Shown here piece by piece: positions 22,878 to 29,209 of a DNA stretch of 29,209 nt (position 1 is its first letter; every line of letters begins with the position of its first letter). This stretch comes from Spirochaetota bacterium (GTDB lineage Bacteria > Spirochaetota > UBA4802 > UBA5368). The position numbers and the translations under genes were made by a program. The notes under the pieces are model-generated. The model searched no databases and was not told the DNA's origin. It saw only the letters and a list, made by a program, of their open reading frames with translations. The stretch is taken from contig JAGODA010000002.1 in the NCBI GenBank assembly GCA_017998475.1, positions 1-29,209 of the forward strand. The letters are read 5' to 3'.

Positions 22878-23398
22878 GTGATTCCTATATACGAATAGCG
22901 AAGATCGCGGGCGCCCACGGTCTGAAGGGGCGCCTTAAAATTGTTCTTATATCCGACATCGCCGAGCGTTTTTCCCCGGGAAACAAGGTGTACATCAAAA
23001 AGGAATCGCTCTACGCGGAGTATGTCATAACGGAGTTTATACCCGCGGACGCAAAAACGGCCTTGATGCACCTGTCGGGCGTGAATGACAGGGACGCTGC
23101 CCTTTCCATGCGGGGGATGGAGATATTCATCACCCGCGAAGAGGCGGAAAGCACGAGGGATTTACTGGACGCTGGATCCTTCTATTATTATGATATTATC
23201 GGTTGTGATGTTTATCTGCGAGGGGGGTATTTCGGCCGGGTGAAGGACATCGTTTCCGGAGGAGCTGGCGAGCTGCTCGTCATCGCGGTCGCGGACGGGC
23301 GCGAACATCTTGTCCCGTTCGTCGAGGCGATGGTGGACACCACGCGTGTCTCGTCGGGAAGGATCGATATCGATCCCGTGGAAGGGCTCCTCGACTGA
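22874..23398 (+). CDS. rimM: Ribosome maturation factor RimM
   Basis: The 174-residue protein has the N-terminal RimM barrel (IAKIAGAHGLKGRLKI) and a C-terminal PRC-barrel (YYYDIIGCDVYLRGGYFG... LVPFVEAMV). It binds S19 and helps mature the 3' domain of 16S rRNA. The start is TTG at 22874, whose last two bases begin the khpA stop (TTGA overlap); no other start is in frame before the conserved region. Overlap and position support stop-start coupling with khpA. Confidence 0.94.
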   Translation: MSDSYIRIAKIAGAHGLKGRLKIVLISDIAERFSPGNKVYIKKESLYAEYVITEFIPADAKTALMHLSGVNDRDAALSMRGMEIFITREEAESTRDLLDAGSFYYYDIIGCDVYLRGGYFGRVKDIVSGGAGELLVIAVADGREHLVPFVEAMVDTTRVSSGRIDIDPVEGLLD

Positions 23399-23449
23399 CG
23401 CGCCGGCCGGAAGCCCGCGCGATATTATGAGGATGATGGCCGGTCGTCA

Positions 23450-24154
23450 TTGGCGGTGGTAAAGATAATCACCCTGTTCCCCGATTTTTTCAGAAGCCCC
23501 TTTTCGACGGGGCTTCTGGGGAAGGCGATCGACGCGGGTCTTCTTCGTGTGGACGTTGTGGATCTGCGCGAATTCGCCGAAAACCGGTATCGCCAGTGCG
23601 ATGATTATCCCTACGGCGGTGGGAGCGGCATGGTATTGATGCCGGGACCGCTCTTCAGGGCGATATCATCGGTCAGGGGGGAGGACACAAAAGTGATCCT
23701 CACGAGCGCCTCGGGCGAGTTGCTCACCCAGGACCTGGTCAAACGGCTGGCAGACGAGAAGGAGATCTGTATCGTCTGCGGCCATTATGAAGGGGTCGAT
23801 CAGCGCGTGGTCGACCGGTATGTGGACTACGAGGTGTCGGTGGGCGATTACGTCCTGTCCGGCGGCGAATACGCGGCACTCGTCCTGCTCGATGCCGTGG
23901 CGCGCTACATGCCCGGTTTCATGTCGAACAGCGAGTCGCTTGTCGAGGAAAGCTTCGAGGACGGTCTGCTGGAATATCCCCAGTACACCAGGCCGGCCGA
24001 AATCGAGGGGCTCGCGGTGCCGGAGGTGCTCCTCAGCGGAGACCACGCACGGATTCGCAGATGGCGTCACGAGCAGCGAGTCGAGAAAACCAGAAGGGTT
24101 CGGCCCGATCTGTATAATCGATACAGCGCAAGAAAGGATAAAGGAGAAGAATGA
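23450..24154 (+). CDS. trmD: tRNA (guanine-N1)-methyltransferase
   Basis: The 234-residue SPOUT enzyme has KIITLFPDFF at the N-terminus, DYPYGGGSGMVLMPGPL, and the SAM-binding knot CGHYEGVDQRV... SVGDYVLSGGE. It makes m1G37 in tRNAs reading CNN codons and so prevents frameshifting. The start is TTG at 23450; GTG at 23456 would give MVKIITLF and is equally good. Neither has a close Shine-Dalgarno, and a 9-codon frame (23433-23462) overlaps the start. Its stop overlaps the rplS ATG as ATGA. Confidence 0.95.
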   Translation: MAVVKIITLFPDFFRSPFSTGLLGKAIDAGLLRVDVVDLREFAENRYRQCDDYPYGGGSGMVLMPGPLFRAISSVRGEDTKVILTSASGELLTQDLVKRLADEKEICIVCGHYEGVDQRVVDRYVDYEVSVGDYVLSGGEYAALVLLDAVARYMPGFMSNSESLVEESFEDGLLEYPQYTRPAEIEGLAVPEVLLSGDHARIRRWRHEQRVEKTRRVRPDLYNRYSARKDKGEE

Positions 24155-24585
24155 TGAATATACTGGAAACCGTCCAAAAGGAAATCATGCAGGTCGATCG
24201 TCCGATGAACTTCGAGGTCGGCGACACCGTCAAGGTGCACTACAAGATCGTGGAAGGTAACCGCGAGCGCATTCAGGTATTCGAGGGAATCGTCATCGCG
24301 ATCAACAACAAGGGCGTCGGAAAGAGCTTCACGGTTCGACGCATATCCTACGATGTCGGCGTCGAGAGGGTGTTCCCGCTCTATTCGGTCCGTATCGCCA
24401 AGATCGAACCCATTCGCAAGGGCAAGATCCGCCGCGCAAAGCTGTACTTCCTCCGCGAGCGTACCGGTAAATCCGCCAAACTCAAGGAGAAGCGCGTCGC
24501 GCGCGGCAAGGCCGTCGTTCAGGTGGTGGAGGTCCCGGCCACTCACGAGGCGATTCCTGAAAACCAGGGAAGCGAAAACGCGTGA
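24151..24585 (+). CDS. rplS: 50S ribosomal protein L19
   Basis: The 144-residue protein has the L19 core: FEVGDTVKVHYKIVEGNRER, FEGIVIAINNKGVGKSFTVR, VERVFPLYSVRI and RRAKLYFLRERTGKSAK. It sits at the 30S-50S interface. It carries about 25 residues beyond the usual L19 end (VARGKAVVQVVEVPATHEA...), a lineage-specific tail. AAGGAG lies 5 nt before the ATG at 24151, which overlaps the trmD stop. The stop TGA at 24583-24585 overlaps a GTG at 24582 that probably begins rnhB. Confidence 0.96.
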   Translation: MMNILETVQKEIMQVDRPMNFEVGDTVKVHYKIVEGNRERIQVFEGIVIAINNKGVGKSFTVRRISYDVGVERVFPLYSVRIAKIEPIRKGKIRRAKLYFLRERTGKSAKLKEKRVARGKAVVQVVEVPATHEAIPENQGSENA

Positions 24586-25276
24586 AGGGTCCGGGGAGAC
24601 GTCCCCGTCTCTCCGCGCACCCACGTTCGATATCGAACGTGAACTTTTAGATCAGGGATACCGGCGGATTGCCGGTGTCGACGAGGTCGGCAGGGGCGCC
24701 CTTGCCGGCCCCCTCTGCCTTGGGCTGGTGATCTTCTCTCCGGACACGATTGCCCGCCCCGCCGAAGGCCTTATGTCCTCCGTCAATGATTCGAAAAAAC
24801 TGAGCCACCGGGCGCGTATTGCCGCGCTGGAGCACATTCGTTCCGGCGCCGCGTACCTGTATACCGCGATGGCATCCCATCGCACGGTTGACCGGCTCAA
24901 TATAAACGGAGCAACCGAGTTCCTGCTGCGCAGGATATTGCTGCAACTGCCCGAATCGCCGGATGTGGTCATTATGGACGGGCACTTCGCGTTTTCCCCG
25001 GGAATCCGATTCATTCCGATTCCGAAGGGAGACGCCCGGTCCATCACCATCGCTTCCGCGTCGATCGCCGCGAAGGTGTGCAGGGACGGAATCCTCGATA
25101 AATTTGAATTGCTTTATCCGGGCTATGGATTTAATAAAAACAAAGGTTACGGAACGCTCGAGCACAGGGAGTCGATCGGGCGAATAGGCCCATCACCGGT
25201 CCATCGCCGCAGTTTTTCCCCCTTGCGCGACATGATGTCCCGTGGAGGCCTGTTCGCGGGAAATGAGGATCGATAA
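24582..25276 (+). CDS. rnhB: Ribonuclease HII, apparent -1 frameshift near its start
   Basis: The conserved protein reads FDIERELLDQGYRRIAGVDE... with the RNase HII active site: D and E in AGVDEVGRG, D in VVIMDGHF and D in KVCRDGILD, plus the VNDSKKLS motif. It removes ribonucleotides and RNA primers from DNA. In the reading frame of this domain there is no ATG, GTG or TTG between the ATG at 24353 (deep inside rplS) and the domain. The GTG at 24582, overlapping the rplS stop as GTGA, lies in another frame that ends at 24650. A -1 shift at GGGG (24593-24596) would join them into a natural-looking N-terminus. Either an assembly deletion, a true slip site, or a rare start codon is possible. The 3' end overlaps the next gene by 14 nt. 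Confidence 0.9.
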
Positions 25277-26345
25277 CGCCGCCACCATCACCATACATGG
25301 AAAGGGGGCCCAGGCGGAGTCCCTCGGCGCGCTTAAAAAGGGCGGGGAGATCGTCGCGCGCATAATCGAGCGCATCGATGCCCACCGCGCGGTAGTCGAG
25401 ATTGCCGGGAAACGCGTTACCGCCGGCTTTGTCAACGGCCTTCCTCCTTCCGGCCATTTGAGGCTGGTGCTCGAAAAAAAGAGCGGATCCACCTTCGTGT
25501 TCAAGCTTGCCGCGGAGGACCCAGTAGGCTCGGCCCGGGAGCGCCTTCTGGATTTTACGGCCTTTCCGCGGTCCGAGTTGGGGCGAATCCCGTTCGGACG
25601 GGCGCTGGTCGGCGGTCTCACGGGGGTATACGCGTATAACAGCCTGCTTTTCAGGCTGTCCGGAGGAGCCGAAAAAAAGGTGGGGCAGGCTGACCTGTTG
25701 AACGCGCTTGCCGCCAGGGGTATAAAAATAGAGAGTTTGTTGTTTTTTTCTTTCCTTTTTTCGGATTTTGAAGGTATTAATCTAAATTGTCTCGTCTCCG
25801 TCCTTTCGATCTCCGAAAGGGAAGGGCGGAAACGCCACAATCAGGCCCTTAAGGATTTTGTCGAGGCCCCGGGGGCCTTTGAAGGGCTTGAGGGCGTACT
25901 GGAGGCCCTCGATGAACTCGTCCGGGAGTCTCCGGGCGGTGAGGATAGTATACGGCAATTATTTCGGTCGCTCCTCGGGAATAGAGGTTCCGGTGACTTT
26001 GCCGTACAGAGCGGTGTGCTGAATTATTACGATGAGGGCTTTAAAGAGGCGCGGTACATCGGCAGCGCGGAAGGCATAGCGGCCGAAGCCGATTTTTCGC
26101 GGTTGGGACGCGTCGAAGTGTTGGCCAGAGACCGATCCGGACACATTCATGTAGATATTTTCTGCGGTAACGAGTTCGCCAGGGATGAAATAGCAAGAGA
26201 TGCGGAACGCCTGGCGGCAACCGCCGGCGCGGCGGTTCGAAGGGAGTGCACGGTTTCGGTGCGGCTCACCGACCTGGCAATGGAGGTGATTCGCGAGCTC
26301 GGCGGCTTCCTCACTCAGGGGGGAGGTTTCGATGCGCGGGTCTAA
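25263..26345 (+). CDS. FliK-like protein (YlqG-type position and C-terminus)
   Basis: The 360-residue protein has an N-terminal beta-rich region, a variable centre, and a C-terminal segment resembling the FliK/hook-length control C-terminal domain (FSRLGRVEVLARDRSGHIHV then DAERLAATAGAAVRRECTVS). In Bacillus the rnhB gene is followed by ylqG (FliK-related) and ylqH (FlhB-tail), and the same order is seen here, which supports the assignment. FliK controls export-substrate switching; the role of the orphan paralogue is not known. The start at 25263 overlaps the rnhB end by 14 nt; GTG at 25242 is an alternative. A T-rich stretch at 25738-25765 interrupts otherwise GC-rich codon use. Confidence 0.6.
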   Translation: MRIDNAATITIHGKGAQAESLGALKKGGEIVARIIERIDAHRAVVEIAGKRVTAGFVNGLPPSGHLRLVLEKKSGSTFVFKLAAEDPVGSARERLLDFTAFPRSELGRIPFGRALVGGLTGVYAYNSLLFRLSGGAEKKVGQADLLNALAARGIKIESLLFFSFLFSDFEGINLNCLVSVLSISEREGRKRHNQALKDFVEAPGAFEGLEGVLEALDELVRESPGGEDSIRQLFRSLLGNRGSGDFAVQSGVLNYYDEGFKEARYIGSAEGIAAEADFSRLGRVEVLARDRSGHIHVDIFCGNEFARDEIARDAERLAATAGAAVRRECTVSVRLTDLAMEVIRELGGFLTQGGGFDARV

Positions 26346-26619
26346 AAGGGGCGAAAAGGTGGGTGTGGCCCTCGCCTACTCCCCGGCGGAAGATGCGCCC
26401 CGGGTGCTTGCGAGCGTCCGGGGTCACCTGGTCGAGCGTCTGGAGCGTATGGCCTTCGAACACGGGGTGGAGATATATCGGGACGCCGACCTGGCCGAGG
26501 CACTGTCCGCGATCGACGTGGGGAGCGCCGTGCCGCCGGAGCTCTACAGGGCCGTGGCGGAAGTGCTGGCATACTGTTACAGGATCAATGAGCGCTTGAA
26601 AGATAAACTGGCGGAATAA
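26332..26619 (+). CDS. FlhB C-terminal-domain-like protein (YlqH/FhlB type)
   Basis: The 95-residue protein matches the C-terminal cytoplasmic domain of FlhB: VGVALAYSPAEDAPRVLA, EHGVEIYRDADLAEAL and PPELYRAVAEVLAYCYRINE. The membrane part and the NPTH autocleavage site of true FlhB are absent. Such small FlhB-like proteins occur beside rnhB or fliK-like genes in flagellated bacteria and can partly replace the FlhB tail in type III export switching. It overlaps the FliK-like gene by 14 nt and is 12 nt before the HD-GYP gene, so all three are one transcript. Confidence 0.88.
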   Translation: MRGSKRGEKVGVALAYSPAEDAPRVLASVRGHLVERLERMAFEHGVEIYRDADLAEALSAIDVGSAVPPELYRAVAEVLAYCYRINERLKDKLAE

Positions 26620-26631
26620 GGAAATCGGAGA

Positions 26632-27822
26632 ATGGCGGGTATCATGAAAAAGATCCCGGTCGAAGACCTTCGGCCGGGAATGCGGTTTGACAAGCCGGTC
26701 TTTATCGACAGCAACAATATGCTCGTCGGAGCCAATGTCACCATAAAAGAGAGCGACATCAAACGGCTGATGAAGTGGGGCATCAGCGAGATAGAGACGA
26801 TGGGCAATCTCTCATCGAGCGAAAACGACATGCGTTTCGTTCAGAAAATAGACGCGTCGATCTCCGCCGACGCGAAAAAGATCGTCGACCAGTACAGCCT
26901 GCTGCTCCTGAAGCGTAAAGAGCTGATGGACATCCACCGCGAAGCCTGCCGGGTGGTGGGTGACGTCTACACCGCCATTAAAAACGACGAGATGTTCACC
27001 ACCGATTCCATCGAGAACACCGCTAAGAGCATAATACGGCTCACGGAGGAGGACAATAATATCGTGCTCTTCCTCTACGGACTCGAGGAGGGCAAGAACT
27101 ACCTGGTGGCCCACTCGGTGAACGTGACGTTCTATGCCCTTCTCATCGGAACGGCACTTAAATATACGCCGGACAAGCTGCGCGAGCTCGCGCTCGGAAC
27201 GCTCCTGATCGACGCGGGCATGGTGAAGATGCCCGCCTATATCGCGTACAAGCAGTCCAATCTCAGCGACCACGAATTCAACCTCATCAAAACCCACCCG
27301 CTGCACGGATACCGCCTGATCAAGCAGCTTGGAAAGATCAGGGAAAAGAGCGCGCTCGTCGGGCTGCAGCATCACGAGTACTTCGACGGGAAGGGCTATC
27401 CCAGGGGCCTGAAGGGCAACCAGATCGACGAGTACGCGCGCATCGCGGCCATCGCGGATTCGTACGAGGCGCAGATCTCCAGCCGGAGCTATCGTGAGAA
27501 GCAGTCGTTCTATCACGCGATGAAGAATCTGCTTTCAAGCGGAGTAAACAGGTTCGATCCGGTCATCCTCCGCGTATTCCTGTCAAAAATGTCTGTCTAT
27601 CCTATTGGATCCCTGGTCGAACTCAATGACGGGAGTGTGGGCCTGGTCATAGGATCGGTGCCCAGAAAGCCGCTGAGGCCCATCATCAAACTGATATTCG
27701 ACAGCGAAAAAAACAGGCTTTCAGACCTTATCATCATCAACCTCTTGGAGGAAACCGCGCTTTTCGTCAACCGCGTGCTCGACGAAAAAGAGGCCGGTGT
27801 AAGCCTCCTCGACGTCCTCTGA
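26632..27822 (+). CDS. HD-GYP-domain protein with altered HD motif
   Basis: The 396-residue protein has an N-terminal DUF3391-like segment (IPVEDLRPGMRFDKPVF), a helical linker and an HD-GYP domain (about 130-310). HD-GYP proteins hydrolyse cyclic-di-GMP. Conserved here are H161 (AHSVNV), H222 (KTHPLHGYRL), H247-H248-E249, the D252-G-x-G-Y-P loop, GLKG, and D276 (IADSYEA). The HD pair itself reads I193-D194 (LLIDAGM) instead of HD. Position -4 from H161 is Tyr, not the Glu that holds a third metal. Activity may be reduced or lost, leaving a c-di-GMP sensor. About 90 residues follow the GYP domain. It follows flagellar-type genes, consistent with motility control. Confidence 0.9.
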   Translation: MAGIMKKIPVEDLRPGMRFDKPVFIDSNNMLVGANVTIKESDIKRLMKWGISEIETMGNLSSSENDMRFVQKIDASISADAKKIVDQYSLLLLKRKELMDIHREACRVVGDVYTAIKNDEMFTTDSIENTAKSIIRLTEEDNNIVLFLYGLEEGKNYLVAHSVNVTFYALLIGTALKYTPDKLRELALGTLLIDAGMVKMPAYIAYKQSNLSDHEFNLIKTHPLHGYRLIKQLGKIREKSALVGLQHHEYFDGKGYPRGLKGNQIDEYARIAAIADSYEAQISSRSYREKQSFYHAMKNLLSSGVNRFDPVILRVFLSKMSVYPIGSLVELNDGSVGLVIGSVPRKPLRPIIKLIFDSEKNRLSDLIIINLLEETALFVNRVLDEKEAGVSLLDVL

Positions 27823-27835
27823 TCCCTTTCGACTC

Positions 27836-28198
27836 GTGGAGCACAAAAATTTAAGGCAAATCGGCGCCGGAGGGGAGGACCTTGCCGTGTCATTTCTGGC
27901 GGACCGGGGCTTCGAGGTTCTCGAGCGCAACTACCGTTATGGCAGGGCGGGCGAGATCGATCTCATAGTCCGTAAGGGAAACCTCGTCGTATTTGTCGAA
28001 GTTAAAAGCAGAAATACCCCTGTCTACGGTGGACCGCTTTACGCGATAAACGGGCGTAAAAAACAGACTCTCCGTCTGGTCGCGACACAGTTTCTTTCCC
28101 GGCGACCGGATCTCAATTCCAGGGATATCGTGTTCCGCTTCGATATGATCGCGGTCAGCGGCGGGACCGTGGAATGGATTGAGGATATTCTGCGTTGA
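27836..28198 (+). CDS. yraN: YraN family (UPF0102) nuclease-fold protein
   Basis: The 120-residue protein has the UPF0102 pattern: GEDLAVSFLADRGFEVLERN, YGRAGEIDLIVR and VVFVEVKSRN. This is a PD-(D/E)xK-like fold (E, D, ExK) related to Holliday-junction resolvases; the cellular role is poorly known. The start is GTG at 27836, 13 nt after the HD-GYP stop, with no strong Shine-Dalgarno. yraN commonly lies beside rnhB, as in this cluster. Confidence 0.92.
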   Translation: MEHKNLRQIGAGGEDLAVSFLADRGFEVLERNYRYGRAGEIDLIVRKGNLVVFVEVKSRNTPVYGGPLYAINGRKKQTLRLVATQFLSRRPDLNSRDIVFRFDMIAVSGGTVEWIEDILR

Positions 28199-28320
28199 GC
28201 GGGCCCCTCCGCGACAAAAAATACTCATGATCCGCCCCCCGCGTGCCGATAGTTGTAGATGAGGTCCAAAGACCCGTTCATGGAGGAGCGGGCGACCTTA
28301 CATGCAAGGAGTGCACCATT

Positions 28321-28485
28321 ATGAAGAGTCTCATGAACAAGGATGATCGTGAGATAAAACCGGGATCCCTCCGCGGCGACCCAAAGAAGATAGAAGAATA
28401 TCGAAAACGTATCTCCGATGAGACGTACCTGGACCACGCCATCAAGAAGATAGCGACGGACCTGTCTCATTATCTTACGAAATGA
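28321..28485 (+). CDS. Small charged protein of unknown function
   Basis: The 54-residue product (KSLMNKDDREIKPGSLRG then KKIEEYRKRISDETYLDHAI, ending DLSHYLTK) is charged and mostly helical, with no membrane segment. The start at 28321 is fixed by AAGGAG at 28306-28311; the frame extends to 28243 but without support. A FlgM-like or other small regulatory role could be imagined from the ISDETYLDHAIKKIA helix, but no family is recognised. It stands between yraN and a membrane transporter-type gene. Confidence 0.6.
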   Translation: MKSLMNKDDREIKPGSLRGDPKKIEEYRKRISDETYLDHAIKKIATDLSHYLTK

Positions 28486-28542
28486 TACAGATTCGTATCC
28501 ACAGGGCCATACCGGGGGCATGCTGACGGCCGGGGCTTCGTT

Positions 28543-29209
28543 ATGATTGAAAAAACCGATTCCTACAGAAACCTCCAGCAGAACAAGAAGCTGAAGTATC
28601 TCTTCATGGCGCTGTTTTCGCTCCTGCTCTTTTCCATGGCCTACATCTTCCAGTATTATTTCTGGCCGCTTCTGTTCGCGATGGTTTTCTACATCGCGCT
28701 TTCTCCGCTGCACGATTTGATCGGCAGGTTTGTCAAGCGGAGGTCCGTGTCGGCCACACTGATGATTCTTCTGCTTTTTCTGGGATTTCTCATTCCGCTG
28801 TTTTTTCTGCTTCTCAATCTGGCCGACCAGAGCTACGACGTGTACCAGTTCGTGGAGAAGAAATTCAAGCCTTCAAGGCTGGACGAATTCTTTTACAGAA
28901 GCAATTTTATCGGCGAGCTCGCGCACAGTCTGCGCATTTCCAGGGGCGAGCTCATCAAAAAAACCACCGAGATCATGCAGAGCGCGTCGTTTTCGGTTTT
29001 CCGCAACCTCACGGATCTGTTGACCTTTTCAATACGGTTCTCGATCAACTTCTTCTTCATGCTGCTCATCCTGTTTTTCCTCTTCATAGAGGGCGGCAAG
29101 TTCAAAGAGGCTATATACCGCGCGAGCCCCTTTCCCAGGGACATCGAAAACGATATCGTGAACCGCCTCAAGGAAGTGATAAAGGTCCTCATCGCGGGAA
29201 ACCTGCTGA
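28543..29209 (+). CDS. AI-2E transporter (PerM) family membrane protein, 3' truncated
   Basis: The frame starts with ATG at 28543 and remains open at the right edge (222 codons). The visible part has two close hydrophobic helices (20-60, LFMALFSLLLFSMAYIFQYY), another at 67-88, a soluble helical region (90-150) and a further helix (SINFFFMLLILFFLFIEGGK, about 167-186). This is the pattern of the AI-2E transporter family (PF01594), whose members include TqsA and Na+/H+ antiporter-like proteins. Export of a small solute is likely but the substrate is not readable. A weak GGGGC precedes the start. Confidence 0.82.
   Translation, partial: MIEKTDSYRNLQQNKKLKYLFMALFSLLLFSMAYIFQYYFWPLLFAMVFYIALSPLHDLIGRFVKRRSVSATLMILLLFLGFLIPLFFLLLNLADQSYDVYQFVEKKFKPSRLDEFFYRSNFIGELAHSLRISRGELIKKTTEIMQSASFSVFRNLTDLLTFSIRFSINFFFMLLILFFLFIEGGKFKEAIYRASPFPRDIENDIVNRLKEVIKVLIAGNLL

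Noticed and set aside
28225..28713. Minus-strand frame over the small charged gene and the transporter start
   Set aside because: It is antisense to two frames with better start signals and has no motif.
1..29209. CRISPR arrays, insertion sequences, integrases or phage genes
   Set aside because: No spaced repeats, transposase motifs, terminal repeats or phage proteins were recognised on either strand.

Overview
This is a GC-rich chromosomal window with strongly GC-biased third codon positions. It comes from a bacterium with a two-membrane or complex envelope, and it is densely packed with mostly housekeeping genes. The block rpsP-khpA-rimM-trmD-rplS-rnhB is followed by a FliK-like gene, a short FlhB-tail gene, an HD-GYP gene and yraN. 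Together with the many cell-wall, J-domain and c-di-GMP-type genes, this layout suggests an environmental spirochaete (Leptospirae-like), held with moderate confidence; a deltaproteobacterial-type lineage is the alternative. I see no prophage, insertion sequence, CRISPR array or rRNA operon.

Region 1 (1-3.7 kb) concerns acyl-CoA chemistry. It holds the tail of an HMG-CoA-synthase-like enzyme fused to a DUF35 zinc-ribbon/OB domain, then an SCP2-type thiolase. A convergent AMP-forming acyl-CoA synthetase follows, separated from the thiolase by a 13-bp-stem hairpin. Region 2 (3.8-6 kb) is accessory. It carries two small Cys-rich proteins of unknown function, an AT-rich 15-bp-arm palindrome, an AT-rich promoter region and a paraoxonase-like lactonase with all expected metal and His positions.

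Region 3 (6-10.5 kb) holds prfA-prmC (release factor 1 and its methyltransferase), then a lipocalin-like (CrtC/AttH-like) protein and a polytopic membrane protein with a helical-repeat tail. Region 4 (10.5-16.7 kb) holds nth with a membrane sensor kinase, a small J-domain protein, tRNA-Arg(CCG) with a clear terminator, an exported unknown protein, mntP, a second J-domain protein and a membrane-anchored NodB deacetylase. Region 5 (16.8-22.2 kb) holds dapF, a minus-strand group pgsA-amidase-GerMN protein, and a kinase-less PASTA protein followed by rpe. dapF, the amidase, the PASTA protein and the deacetylase all point to peptidoglycan synthesis and remodelling.

Region 6 (22.3-29.2 kb) is the translation superoperon under a strong TTGACA promoter, running into flagellar-paralogue, HD-GYP, yraN, a small unknown gene and a truncated AI-2E/PerM-type membrane protein. 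The points most worth a second look are: the rnhB frame, which has no standard start codon after rplS but can be joined to a GTG overlapping the rplS stop by a -1 shift at GGGG; an HD-GYP protein whose HD histidine is replaced; the orphan FliK/FlhB-like pair; and two palindromic, operator-like sites at 4179-4212 and 16862-16875.
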